A stretch of DNA of 64,000 nt, from positions 1,779,122-1,843,121 of the forward strand of contig NZ_CP065592.1 in the NCBI RefSeq assembly GCF_016025255.1, in the 5' to 3' direction. Positions within the stretch are counted from its first letter, which is position 1. Each line of letters starts with the position of its first letter. The notes beneath the pieces were generated by a model, which saw only the letters and a program-made list of their open reading frames with translations, was not told the origin of the DNA and did not search any database. This stretch comes from Sphingosinicella flava. Lineage in GTDB: Bacteria > Pseudomonadota > Alphaproteobacteria > Sphingomonadales > Sphingomonadaceae. Both the position numbers and the translations under genes were made by a program. Below are positions 37,409-45,971 of the stretch, piece by piece.

Positions 37409-38023
37409 ATGCCGCGTTTCACAACGCTTGCCCTTGCCGCCGCGCCCATCGCCCTTGTCGCGATGGCGCCCGCGACCGCGCAGACGTCCGGCCTGTCGCA
37501 GGTCCAAGCGCATTTGAAGGCGGTCAACACGATGACCGCCGCATTCAGTCAGTCGAGCCGGGGGCAGACCCTGACCGGCACCTTGTCGCTGAAGCGCCCG
37601 GGCAAGATCCGGTTTCAATATCAAAAGGGCGTGCCGATGCTGATCGTCGGCGACGGCCGCCGCCTCACCATGGTCGATTATGAGGTGAAGCAGGTGCAGA
37701 GCTGGCCGATCGGCGGATCGCCGCTCGCCGTCTTGCTCGACCCCAACAAGGATTTGTCCAAGGTCGCCAAGGTGACGCGCAACGACGGCCAGGTCATCCT
37801 GGTCCAGGCGCGCGACCCGAAAAAGCCGGAATTTGGCACCATCACCCTTTCTTTCGCCAAGGTGGCGAGCGCGCCGGGCGGCTTGCTGTTGAGCGGTTGG
37901 ACGACGCGGGACGCGCAGAACAACAATACGACGGTGCGCCTGTCAAACCACCGCTTCAACGTGAACGTCGCCGACAGCCTGTTCCGCTACGCCGACCCGC
38001 GGAAGCGCGGGCCGAAAGGTTAA
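37409..38023 (+). CDS. lolA: Outer-membrane lipoprotein carrier LolA
   Basis: A 204-residue periplasmic protein with a signal peptide ending near PATAQ (residues 20-25). VNTMTAAFSQSSRGQTLTGT, SLKRPGKIRFQYQKGVPMLI and WTTRDAQNNNTTVRLSN are characteristic of alphaproteobacterial LolA. It ferries lipoproteins from LolCDE to the outer-membrane receptor. It lies 78 bases after ftsK, its common partner, and is followed by two hairpins. Confidence 0.95.
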   Translation: MPRFTTLALAAAPIALVAMAPATAQTSGLSQVQAHLKAVNTMTAAFSQSSRGQTLTGTLSLKRPGKIRFQYQKGVPMLIVGDGRRLTMVDYEVKQVQSWPIGGSPLAVLLDPNKDLSKVAKVTRNDGQVILVQARDPKKPEFGTITLSFAKVASAPGGLLLSGWTTRDAQNNNTTVRLSNHRFNVNVADSLFRYADPRKRGPKG

Positions 38024-38131
38024 CGCGTTCATCGCGCCGACAGGTTCGGCTTTCTATATCCCAAGACGCAATTGCGGGTTTCCGCGCCGGGTTTACCCCC
38101 TGTTGCCCGGCAGGGAGCCTGCAATTGACCT

Positions 38132-38188
38132 CGCGGAACCTCCGCGTTTGGTAGGCCCCTGCTCCAAGCCCCCGGAGTGGGGGCCTTT
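38132..38188 (+). terminator. Tandem hairpins with an intrinsic terminator, between lolA and xthA
   Basis: A first hairpin (CGCGGA-ACC-TCCGCG, 38132-38146) is followed by a 12-bp stem (38154-38165 with 38174-38185, two G-T pairs), an eight-base loop and TTT. The second has all features of a Rho-independent terminator. TTGACC (38125) and TTTGGT (38047 plus 100, that is 38147-38152) could also be read as a promoter, with 16-base spacing. So this may end lolA, attenuate xthA, or end a short RNA. Confidence 0.6.
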
Positions 38189-38235
38189 CCATGTCCATCG
38201 ACAGTCTTCGCACCGAACGCTACAGCCGCTTTTCC

Positions 38236-39030
38236 ATGGCCCCGAACCTCAAGATCGCATCCTGGAACATCAATTCGGTCCGCGCACGGATCGGCATCGT
38301 CGAGCGCTTCCTGATCGAGGAGCAGCCGGACATTTTGTGCCTCCAGGAAACCAAGGTGATGGACGGGGACTTCCCGCGCGCCGCCTTCCACCGCCTCGGC
38401 TACAAGCATATCATGCTGTGCGGCCAGCGCATGCACCATGGCGTGGCGATCATTTCCAAGCTGCCGATCGAGGCGGACCACCGCCACGACTGGCAGGACA
38501 ATGGCGAGGCGCGGCATCTGGGCGTGAACCTCGCCTGCGGGATCCGGCTTGAGAATGTCTATATTCCGGCGGGCGGCGACATTCCGGACCGCGATCTCAA
38601 CCCGAAATTCGGCCAGAAGCTCGACTTCATCGAACGGATGACGCGCTGGTCGGAGACGTGCGACCGCCCCACCATCCTCGTCGGCGACTTCAACGTCGCG
38701 CCGCTCGAATGCGACGTGTGGAGCCACAAGCAGCTGCTGAACGTCGTCAGCCATACGCCGGTCGAGGTCGACGCGCTGAACCGCCTCCAGGCGGCGGGCG
38801 ACTGGGTCGACCTTGGCCGCCATTTCTTCCCGGCGCCGGGACGGCTTCACACCTGGTGGAGCTATCGCTCGCCCGACTGGACGAAGAACGACCGGGGCCG
38901 CCGCCTCGACCATATGTGGGCGTCGAAGGAGGTCGCGGCGCTCGCCGTCGCGCACAAGGTGCACGAGCCGTGCCGGAGCTGGGAACGGCCATCCGACCAC
39001 GTCCCGCTTGTCACCGAGTTCGTCGTGTGA
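38236..39030 (+). CDS. xthA: Exodeoxyribonuclease III (AP endonuclease)
   Basis: A 264-residue EEP-fold nuclease for base excision repair. KIASWNINSVRARIG, LCLQETKVMDGDFP (catalytic Glu), LVGDFNVAP and the C-terminal PSDHVPLVTEF are all present. The ATG at 38236 begins the conserved domain; an upstream ATG at 38191 would add 15 residues and starts three bases after the terminator T-run, so I consider it less likely. Its stop overlaps the ribA GTG start. Confidence 0.95.
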   Translation: MAPNLKIASWNINSVRARIGIVERFLIEEQPDILCLQETKVMDGDFPRAAFHRLGYKHIMLCGQRMHHGVAIISKLPIEADHRHDWQDNGEARHLGVNLACGIRLENVYIPAGGDIPDRDLNPKFGQKLDFIERMTRWSETCDRPTILVGDFNVAPLECDVWSHKQLLNVVSHTPVEVDALNRLQAAGDWVDLGRHFFPAPGRLHTWWSYRSPDWTKNDRGRRLDHMWASKEVAALAVAHKVHEPCRSWERPSDHVPLVTEFVV

Positions 39031-40115
39031 CGAAGGAACGGCAGGTCGCGCGGGCGGTGGACGCGCTGCGGCGCGGCTGGCCGGTGCGGGTGGACGGCCT
39101 TTATATTCTCGCCATCGAGACGGCGGATGAAGCGGGTCTTGCCGCCTTCGACGGGGACCGGCCCGCCGATATCCTGATTTCGGGCAACCGCGCCGCGACG
39201 CTGAAACTTACCAATCAACGAGAAGGCACGCCGACCGGGCCGGTGCGGATCGCCCGCGCGCCATGGATCGATTTGGCCGAGGCCACGGCGATTGCCGACC
39301 CGGCGCTCGATCTTGCGACGCCGCTGAAAGGCCCGTTCCAGACGATGCCCCCGATGTTGGCGGATGTTGACGCCGTGCGCGCGGAAGATGGCGGACCGGC
39401 GGCCGATGCCGCCTCTGCGGCCATCCGGCTGGCACGCCTCGCCGGGCTGCTGCCGGCATTGTTCGTCAGCGAAACAGCCGAGACGGAACTGACCGTGGCG
39501 GCAGCGGACATAGCGTCCCATCGCGAATCCGATACGCTCGTCGTCGCATCGCGCGCGCGGCTGCCGGTCGCGGCGGCGGAGAAAGCAGAGATCGTCGCCT
39601 TCCGCTCCACGGGCGACGCCGCCGAACATGTCGCCTTGCTGATCGGCAGCCCGGACGGCCGCCCGCCGCTCGTCCGCCTGCACAGCGAATGCCTGACCGG
39701 CGACGTGCTGGGGTCACTCAAATGCGATTGCGGCCCGCAATTGAGCGGCGCGCTGGACGCGATCCGCGCCGCGGGCTGGGGCATCCTCCTCTATCTGCGC
39801 CAGGAAGGGCGGGGCATCGGCCTGGTCAACAAGCTCCGCGCCTATGCGCTGCAGGATCAAGGGTTCGACACGGTCGACGCCAACCTCCGCCTCGGCTTCG
39901 GCGACGACGAGCGCGATTTCGGCGTCGCGGCGCGGATGTTGACGCTCCTGTCGCAAGACAAGGTCCGGCTGCTCACCAACAATCCGCGCAAGGCGGCGGC
40001 GCTGGAAGCGGAAGGCATTGCCGTCGTCGAACGCGTGCCCCTGCAAATTGCCGCCAACCCGCATAACGAAGCCTATCTCGCCGCGAAACGCGACAGGAGC
40101 GGCCACCAGCTTTAG
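39027..40115 (+). CDS. ribA: GTP cyclohydrolase II
   Basis: A 362-residue protein whose C-terminal about 190 residues are GTP cyclohydrolase II, the entry step of riboflavin synthesis. The zinc ligands are in HSECLTGDVLGSLKCDCGPQ (about residues 219-238) and the catalytic loop is RQEGRGIGLVNK. The N-terminal 165 residues do not show the acidic and Glu/His motifs of DHBP synthase, so this is not a classic RibBA. The start is GTG at 39027, overlapping the xthA stop (GTGA). Confidence 0.92.
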   Translation: MTKERQVARAVDALRRGWPVRVDGLYILAIETADEAGLAAFDGDRPADILISGNRAATLKLTNQREGTPTGPVRIARAPWIDLAEATAIADPALDLATPLKGPFQTMPPMLADVDAVRAEDGGPAADAASAAIRLARLAGLLPALFVSETAETELTVAAADIASHRESDTLVVASRARLPVAAAEKAEIVAFRSTGDAAEHVALLIGSPDGRPPLVRLHSECLTGDVLGSLKCDCGPQLSGALDAIRAAGWGILLYLRQEGRGIGLVNKLRAYALQDQGFDTVDANLRLGFGDDERDFGVAARMLTLLSQDKVRLLTNNPRKAAALEAEGIAVVERVPLQIAANPHNEAYLAAKRDRSGHQL

Positions 40116-40780
40116 GCGCGTTCCCCGAAGAGGGCGGTGCCGACCCTCACATGGGTGGCGCCGATCATGATCGCCGTTTCGAAATCGCTGGACATGCCCA
40201 TGCTGAGCCCGTCGAGCCCATGGTCTTTGGCGAGCTTCGCCAGCAAGGCAAAATAAGGCGCGGGCTCGACAGCGGCGGGCGGAATGCACATCAGCCCCGC
40301 GATAGGCAGGCCGCATTCGCGCGCGAACGTCAGGAGTTCGGGGAGCTGGTCGACGGCGCAGCCGCCCTTTTGCGGCTCGGCGCCGATATTGACCTGAATG
40401 AAGCAGCCGGGGCGGCGTCCGAACCGGTCCATCGCCTTGGCGAGAGCCTCGACCAGCGACGGGCGGTCGACGCTATGGATGGCGTCGAACAGGGCCACGG
40501 CCTCGTCCGCCTTGTTCGATTGCAGCTGGCCGACGAGGTGCAGCGCGACATCCGAATGTTCGGCGCGCAGGGCGGGCCATTTATCCGCCGCTTCCTGAAC
40601 GCGATTTTCGCCGAAGATACGGTGCCCGGCATCCAGCAACGGGCGAATCTCCTCCACGCCCTTCGTCTTGGAGACGGCGATCAGGGTCACCTCTTCGGGC
40701 TTGCGCCCGGCGCGCTTCGCGGATTTCAGGATCGTTGCGCGCACGGCGCCAAGGCGAGCTTCGGGAGATGCGCTGGTCAT
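40112..40780 (-). CDS. PLP-binding homeostasis protein (YggS/PLPBP)
   Basis: A 222-residue single-domain TIM-barrel PLP protein. The cofactor lysine is in IAVSKTKG (about Lys38). IFGENRVQEAADKWP, HLVGQLQSNKADEAVALFD, IHSVDRPSLVEAL and LSMGMSSDFETAIMIGATHV, followed by RVGTALFG, define the family. It keeps vitamin B6 and amino-acid pools balanced rather than catalysing a known reaction. It is convergent with ribA and divergent from the ThiE-like gene. Confidence 0.95.
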   Translation of the reverse strand: MTSASPEARLGAVRATILKSAKRAGRKPEEVTLIAVSKTKGVEEIRPLLDAGHRIFGENRVQEAADKWPALRAEHSDVALHLVGQLQSNKADEAVALFDAIHSVDRPSLVEALAKAMDRFGRRPGCFIQVNIGAEPQKGGCAVDQLPELLTFARECGLPIAGLMCIPPAAVEPAPYFALLAKLAKDHGLDGLSMGMSSDFETAIMIGATHVRVGTALFGERA

Positions 40781-40803
40781 GGGCTTTGCCTATAGGAAGG
40801 GCC

Positions 40804-41352
40804 ATGCGCCGCCGCCAGTCCCCTTCCCCGCCCATTCCGCGCCTGTGGCTGATGACCGACGAGCGGCTGGGCGACAGGCTGTGGGCGGCACTTGAACGGC
40901 TTCCGCGCGGAAGCGGGATCGTCTTCCGGCACTATCGGCTGCCAAAGGCGGAGCGGCGGAAGATGTTCGGCCAGGTCGCCCGCATCGCCCGCCGCCGCAA
41001 TCTCATGCTCGTGGCGGCGGCTGCGGATGGATTGACGACAGCCCGCCTGGACGGCGTGCATAATCATACCGGCCGGCCGCATATTCATGCCGGCTTCCGC
41101 ACCGCCTCCGCGCACAATTTGCGGGAAGTGATCGCGGCGTGCCGAAGGGGCGCCGATATCGTCTTTCTCTCCCCTGTCTACGCCACCCGCTCGCATCCGG
41201 GCGCCAAAGGCATCGGAGCGCTGCGTTTCGGCCTGCTGGCGCGGGGTTCCAGGGTTCCGGTCATCGCGTTGGGGGGCATGAACGCGGCGCGAGGGCGGCG
41301 GATGAAAGGTCTCGGCGCCTATGGCTGGGCGGGGATCGATGCGTGGAGCTGA
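40804..41352 (+). CDS. Thiamine phosphate synthase-like (ThiE/TenI) protein
   Basis: A 182-residue TIM-barrel protein related to ThiE and TenI. LWLMTDERLGDRLWAALERL begins the barrel, IVFRHYRL and ADIVFLSPVYATRSHPGAKG carry the phosphate and substrate loops, and PVIALGGMNAARGRRMKGLG the C-terminal phosphate site. HNHTGRPHIHAGFRTASAHN replaces the usual ThiE Mg-Asp region, so activity as a synthase is uncertain. Only 23 bases separate its start from the divergent yggS-type gene. No TPP riboswitch was seen. Confidence 0.78.
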   Translation: MRRRQSPSPPIPRLWLMTDERLGDRLWAALERLPRGSGIVFRHYRLPKAERRKMFGQVARIARRRNLMLVAAAADGLTTARLDGVHNHTGRPHIHAGFRTASAHNLREVIAACRRGADIVFLSPVYATRSHPGAKGIGALRFGLLARGSRVPVIALGGMNAARGRRMKGLGAYGWAGIDAWS

Positions 41353-41387
41353 TTGAGACCCCTGGGTGCGATACCGGCATCGCCGAA

Positions 41388-41410
41388 ATTCCAGCTTTCG
41401 CTGGAATGAC
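41388..41410. repeat. REP-like single hairpin, copy D
   Basis: ATTCCAGCTTTCGCTGGAAT forms a hairpin and is followed by GACG, as in the right arm of copy A with compensatory changes that keep the stem. No matching left arm was seen nearby. It lies downstream of the ThiE-like gene and could end its transcript. Confidence 0.6.
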
Positions 41411-41526
41411 GGTTGAGGGGGGAGGTCTCTCCATCAAATCAACGCTGCTGGCCGATGCGGTCCTTAACCGGCCAGTGCATGAACGGCCTTTGCAGGAAGA
41501 CGCTATAGGATAAGGGGAAGCGCCGC

Positions 41527-42249
41527 CTAGAAGCGGAAGGCGGTGCCGACGTAGACCGACTGGCTGTCGCGGCGATCGTCTTCCAGCGGCTCCAGGCGGT
41601 CGCGCTGGATGCGATAGCGGGCGCCGGCCGTGACCGCGACGTTGCGCGCGATCGAATAGGAACCGCCGACGCCGAGCGAATAGCTTTCCTCCGGCACCAC
41701 GATGCGCGGCAGCGGGCTGGTGGCGCGTTCGGCGCCGACTTCGACTCGGCCGGTGAATTTCTTCGCCGAATAGGAGACGCCGATATCCGCGGCCTGGCGT
41801 TCGCCGGGCAGCACGCCGCCCTGAATGCGCGCGACGTCGCCGGAAAGCGCGAAACGCTTCCAGCCCACGGCCAGGCCGAGATTGTAGGATACGGGGGTCA
41901 GGGCCGTCACCGCGCTGGCCGAGGCTTCGCCCGCAATGCCGCGATCCTGGACCGGGCGCGTGGTCGACGCGCGGACGGCGACGCGCACCGCCTTGTTCTT
42001 TTCGGTCGCCGCCGAAGGCGTGAAGCTATAGCTGCCGAGCCGGGCGCCGCGACGCGCGAATTCGGCGGCCAAACGGGGGTCGGCGATGGCGGGCGTGAAC
42101 GAACCGACGCCGGCGAGGCTGAAGGACCGCGCGGTCCGCACATTCTTCTTCGCCTTCGATTCGGTCGCGGCAAGGGCGGGCGACAGCAGAAGCGCGAGCG
42201 CTGCGAGCGCCGTCCCCCCTGTTCCAACCATCCAAGCCTGCCTGCTCAC
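41527..42249 (-). CDS. Predicted outer-membrane beta-barrel protein
   Basis: A 240-residue exported protein: signal peptide TALAALALLLSPALAA, then a basic stretch and repeated amphipathic strands such as YNLGLAVGWKRFALSGDVAR and SYSLGVGGSYSIARNVAV. It ends VYVGTAFRF, a barrel-type terminal Phe. It is probably a small outer-membrane porin-like or structural protein; no family is recognised. The start is GTG at 42249, chosen because GGGAG precedes it at good spacing; an ATG six codons later is possible. Confidence 0.75.
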   Translation of the reverse strand: MSRQAWMVGTGGTALAALALLLSPALAATESKAKKNVRTARSFSLAGVGSFTPAIADPRLAAEFARRGARLGSYSFTPSAATEKNKAVRVAVRASTTRPVQDRGIAGEASASAVTALTPVSYNLGLAVGWKRFALSGDVARIQGGVLPGERQAADIGVSYSAKKFTGRVEVGAERATSPLPRIVVPEESYSLGVGGSYSIARNVAVTAGARYRIQRDRLEPLEDDRRDSQSVYVGTAFRF

Positions 42250-42400
42250 GCCATTCGTCTCCCGTAACGATATGGTTTGTAGAACGACTCCCGTGCCGGC
42301 ACTATAGCAGCAACGCACAATTTACGGGAATCTCCTCGCAATGTTGCCCATTTCCCACAAACCGGACTGACCCAGCATGAACGGCAAACGCGAACAGCGC

Positions 42401-42428
42401 TTGCCGGTTGCGCGAGGGCAACTATAAA
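42401..42428 (+). promoter_or_regulatory. Probable promoter of the DUF3576-leuS-lptE-holA operon
   Basis: TTGCCG (42401-42406) and TATAAA (42423-42428) are 16 bases apart, about 40 bases before the DUF3576 ATG. This is one of the clearest -35/-10 pairs in the window. Confidence 0.5.
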
Positions 42429-42469
42429 CGGCGGGAAACCTTATTTTCAGCGTCGAGGATTGTCAGTCG

Positions 42470-42943
42470 ATGAAGCGTTCCCTCCACCTTGGCGCGGCCC
42501 TTGCCGCCGCCCTCGCCCTTTCCGGTTGCCAATGGATACGGGACGACATCAACAAATCCCTCGGCAAGGATCAGGCCGATCCGGTGCAGAAGGCGGATCT
42601 GGCGGCCAGCCAGGTGACGTCGATCGGCGTCAACGCCTATTTGTGGAAAGCCGCGCTCGAGACCTTGTCCTTCGCGCCACTCGCCCAGGTCGATTCGAAC
42701 GGTGGCGTGATCGTCACCGATTGGTATGCCAACCCGAACAGCCCGGCCGAGCGGATGAAGGTGACCGCGACGATCCTCGACCGCGATCTGCGCGCCGACG
42801 CGTTGCGCGTCGCGGCGTCGCGCCAGGTTTCGCAGAACGGCCAGTGGGTGGATGCGCCGGTCGCCGCCGCGACCGTCCAGAAGCTGGAGGAGATCATCCT
42901 CACCAAGGCCCGCGACTTGCGCCGGGCAGCCGTGGTCAACTAA
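42470..42943 (+). CDS. DUF3576 lipoprotein
   Basis: A 157-residue lipoprotein: the signal peptide ends in the lipobox ALSGC with Cys20. The mature part shows IGVNAYLWKAALETLSFAPL and GVIVTDWYANPNSPAERMK, typical of DUF3576, then DLRADALRVAASRQV. Function is unknown. It sits before leuS, lptE and holA, a conserved order in alphaproteobacteria, and the lptE link suggests an envelope role. Confidence 0.9.
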   Translation: MKRSLHLGAALAAALALSGCQWIRDDINKSLGKDQADPVQKADLAASQVTSIGVNAYLWKAALETLSFAPLAQVDSNGGVIVTDWYANPNSPAERMKVTATILDRDLRADALRVAASRQVSQNGQWVDAPVAAATVQKLEEIILTKARDLRRAAVVN

Positions 42944-42966
42944 TCTTCCAAGCAAAAGGCTGATCC

Positions 42967-45483
42967 ATGGCAGCGCGTTTCAACCCGCTCGACGCCGACG
43001 CCCGTTGGCAAAGGGTCTGGGAAGAAAGGGGCGTGTTCCACGCGTCCGACACGAGCCCCAAGCCCAAAAGCTATGTGCTGGAGATGTTTCCCTATCCGTC
43101 GGGACGCATCCATATGGGCCACGTCCGCAATTACACGATGGGCGACGTCCTCGCCCGCTATCGCCGCATGCAGGGCTTCGAGGTCTTGCACCCGATGGGC
43201 TGGGACGCCTTCGGCATGCCCGCCGAAAATGCCGCGATGGAAAAGAAGGTGCATCCGGGCGACTGGACCCGCGCCAATATCGCGACGATGCGGGCGCAGC
43301 TGAAGCGCCTCGGCTTCGCGTTCGACTGGAGCCGCGAGCTCGCCACCTGCGAGCCCGATTATTACGGGCAGGAACAGGCGCTGTTCCTCGATCTTTATGA
43401 AGCGGGCCTCGTCTACCGCAAGCAGAGCGAGGTGAATTGGGATCCGGTCGACATGACCGTGCTCGCCAACGAGCAAGTGATCGATGGGCGCGGCTGGCGT
43501 TCCGGTGCCTTAGTCGAGCGGCGTAAGCTCAATCAATGGTTCCTGAAGATCACCGATTTCGCGGAGGAATTGCTCGACGGCCTCGATGCCCTGGAGGATT
43601 GGCCGGAAAAGGTCCGGCTGATGCAGAAGAACTGGATCGGCAAGAGCATGGGGCTCCGCTTCCGGTTCCAGCTCGCATCGCCCATAACAGGGCATGACGA
43701 GGTCGAGGTGTTCACCACCCGGCCCGACACGATCTTCGGCGCGAGCTTTGTCGCCGTCGCCGCCGACCACCCAATCGCGCTGGGCCTCTCGGACAATCCC
43801 GAGGTCGCCGCCTTCATCGCCGAATGCAAGCAGGGCGGCACGACCGCCGCCGAGCTCGAAACGGCGGAAAAGAAGGGGTTCGACACCGGCATCCGCGTAC
43901 GCCACCCGCTCGATCCCGACTGGCACTTGCCGCTCTACATCGCCAATTTCGTGCTGATGGATTATGGCACCGGCGCCGTGTTCGGTGTGCCGGGGCACGA
44001 CCAGCGCGATTTCGAATTCGCGTCCAAATATGGGCTTCCCATCAACCGCGTCGTTGCCTCGAGCCTTGACGAAGCGGGCCAGCCAATCGGCGGTGAAGCG
44101 GAAACGGGCGGCGGCGTGATCGTCAACAGCCGCTTTCTCGACGGCATGGACGTCGAAGCCGCCAAGGCCGCCGTCATCGCCCGCGCCGAGAACGGCGGCT
44201 GGGGCCGGGGCACGACCGTCTGGCGCCTGCGCGACTGGGGCGTGTCGCGCCAGCGTTATTGGGGCACGCCGATCCCGATCATCCATTGCGAGGCGTGCGG
44301 TCCCGTGGGGGTGCCGAAGGATCAGCTGCCGGTGGCACTGCCGGAAGATGTCAGTTTCGACATTCCCGGCAACCCGCTGGAACGTCATCCCACTTGGAGC
44401 AAGGCCGATTGCCCGCAATGCGGCGCGGCGGCGCGGCGGGAGACGGACACGCTCGACACCTTCGTCGATTCGAGCTGGTATTTCATCCGCTTCGCCAGCC
44501 AGCCGGACGACAAGCCGTTCGACAAGGCGGTCGCGGCCAGCTGGCTGCCCGTCGCCCAATATATTGGCGGCGTGGAACATGCGATCCTGCACCTGCTCTA
44601 CGCCCGTTTCTGGACGCGCGCGCTGCAGCGGATCGGCAAGCTGGACGTCGCCGAGCCGTTCCAGGGCCTGTTCACGCAAGGGATGGTGACGCACGAAACC
44701 TATAGAGCGGGCGACGGCAGCTGGCTGTCCCCTGACGAAGTGCGCTGCGAAGGCGACGATTGGATCCACATCGAAAGCGGCCAGCCGGTCACCGCCGGCC
44801 GCGTCGAGAAGATGTCGAAATCCAAGAAGAACGTCGTCGATCCCGAGCCGATCGTCGACCAATATGGCGCCGACGCCGTGCGCTGGTTCATGCTGTCCGA
44901 CAGCCCGCCCGAGCGCGACCTGCCGTGGAGCGAGGCGGGGATCGAAGGCGCCTGGCGCTTCGTCCAGCGCCTGTGGCGCCTGGCGGATGAGAATGTGGCG
45001 GCAGAGGGGCAGGACAAGGCGCTCGACCGCAAGCTCCACCAGACCATCGCCAGTGTCGCCGCCAACATTGAGTCGCTCGCCTTCAACAAGGCGGTGGCGA
45101 ATATCTACGAATTGACCAGCGCGATCGAGAAAGCGGCGCCTTCGGCCTCGCGTAGCGCCGCCATCCGCGCCCTCCTGCGCATCGTCGCGCCGATGGTGCC
45201 GCATCTCGCCGAGGAGGCCTGGGCCGCGCTTGGCGAGCCGGGCTTGATCGCCGACGCCGCCTGGCCCGAGGTGGATGCCGCCCTTTTGGTCGAGGATGAG
45301 GTGACCATCGCCGTCCAGGTCAACGGCAAACTGCGCGACACGCTCACCGTCGCGAAAGATCTGCCCGGACCGGAGCTGGAACAGGCCGCCTTGGCCAGCG
45401 ACAAGATCGCCCGCGCGCTCGACGGCAAGGCGCCGCGCAAGGTGATCGTCGTTCCGAACCGGCTGGTCAACATCGTCGCATGA
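42967..45483 (+). CDS. leuS: Leucyl-tRNA synthetase
   Basis: An 838-residue class I synthetase. The HIGH-type motif is [18 protein letters not shown] near residue 40, an editing (CP1) domain follows ([20 protein letters not shown]), and the KMSKS motif is [14 protein letters not shown] near residue 617. The C-terminal anticodon-binding and tail domains are complete. It lies 23 bases after the DUF3576 gene and its stop overlaps the lptE ATG (ATGA). Confidence 0.98.
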   Translation: MAARFNPLDADARWQRVWEERGVFHASDTSPKPKSYVLEMFPYPSGRIHMGHVRNYTMGDVLARYRRMQGFEVLHPMGWDAFGMPAENAAMEKKVHPGDWTRANIATMRAQLKRLGFAFDWSRELATCEPDYYGQEQALFLDLYEAGLVYRKQSEVNWDPVDMTVLANEQVIDGRGWRSGALVERRKLNQWFLKITDFAEELLDGLDALEDWPEKVRLMQKNWIGKSMGLRFRFQLASPITGHDEVEVFTTRPDTIFGASFVAVAADHPIALGLSDNPEVAAFIAECKQGGTTAAELETAEKKGFDTGIRVRHPLDPDWHLPLYIANFVLMDYGTGAVFGVPGHDQRDFEFASKYGLPINRVVASSLDEAGQPIGGEAETGGGVIVNSRFLDGMDVEAAKAAVIARAENGGWGRGTTVWRLRDWGVSRQRYWGTPIPIIHCEACGPVGVPKDQLPVALPEDVSFDIPGNPLERHPTWSKADCPQCGAAARRETDTLDTFVDSSWYFIRFASQPDDKPFDKAVAASWLPVAQYIGGVEHAILHLLYARFWTRALQRIGKLDVAEPFQGLFTQGMVTHETYRAGDGSWLSPDEVRCEGDDWIHIESGQPVTAGRVEKMSKSKKNVVDPEPIVDQYGADAVRWFMLSDSPPERDLPWSEAGIEGAWRFVQRLWRLADENVAAEGQDKALDRKLHQTIASVAANIESLAFNKAVANIYELTSAIEKAAPSASRSAAIRALLRIVAPMVPHLAEEAWAALGEPGLIADAAWPEVDAALLVEDEVTIAVQVNGKLRDTLTVAKDLPGPELEQAALASDKIARALDGKAPRKVIVVPNRLVNIVA

Positions 45484-45971
45484 GGACCGCGATCGCCCTC
45501 GCCGCCGCTTTCTTGATGAGCGGGTGCGGCTTGCGCCCGCTCTATGGGGGCGGAGGCCAAGGCGCGGTGGTGCGGACGTTGAGCGGGGTCGATGTCGCGC
45601 CGATCCCGGGACGCGCCGGGTGGCTGGTACGCACCGCGCTCCAGGACCGGCTCCGCGCCGCCGGTGACGCCGCGCCGCGCTATCGCCTGCAGATCGTGCT
45701 GGACGATGAGATTACCGGCTACGGCATCCGCGCCGACAATGCCACGACGCGCGAGCGGCGGACCTTGCGGGCGCGCTACCAGCTCGTCGACGCCGCGCTC
45801 GGCACCGTGCTGCTCGATGCGACGGCGGGGTCGGATGCGGGCATCGACGTGGTGAGTTCCGAATATGCGACGGTCGCCGCCGAGGAAACCGCGCTCGAGC
45901 GCCTGTCGGCGGAGCTCGCCGACCAGATCGTGGCGCGTGTCGCGCTCTACGCCGCGCGCGAAAATCCGTGA
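45480..45971 (+). CDS. lptE: LPS assembly lipoprotein LptE
   Basis: A 163-residue lipoprotein with lipobox LMSGC (Cys16) followed by GLRPLYGGG, the conserved start of mature Lpt[21 protein letters not shown] and [20 protein letters not shown] fit the family's alpha/beta layout. It plugs LptD in the outer membrane for lipopolysaccharide (or, in sphingomonads, glycosphingolipid-type) surface delivery; the latter is inference. It is coupled to leuS and holA by four-base overlaps. Confidence 0.9.
   Translation: MRTAIALAAAFLMSGCGLRPLYGGGGQGAVVRTLSGVDVAPIPGRAGWLVRTALQDRLRAAGDAAPRYRLQIVLDDEITGYGIRADNATTRERRTLRARYQLVDAALGTVLLDATAGSDAGIDVVSSEYATVAAEETALERLSAELADQIVARVALYAARENP

Noticed and set aside
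38041-38188. 6S RNA (ssrS) between lolA and xthA
   Set aside because: A short segment resembles E. coli 6S RNA, but I could not fold the long closed duplex with a central bubble, and alphaproteobacterial 6S genes usually lie near zapA/fau. Kept only as a hairpin/terminator feature.
42250-42300. Promoter for the minus-strand barrel gene with a TATAGT -10
   Set aside because: A good -10-like hexamer is present near 42302 on the minus strand, but no acceptable -35 at 16-18 bases was found, so it was not listed as a feature.
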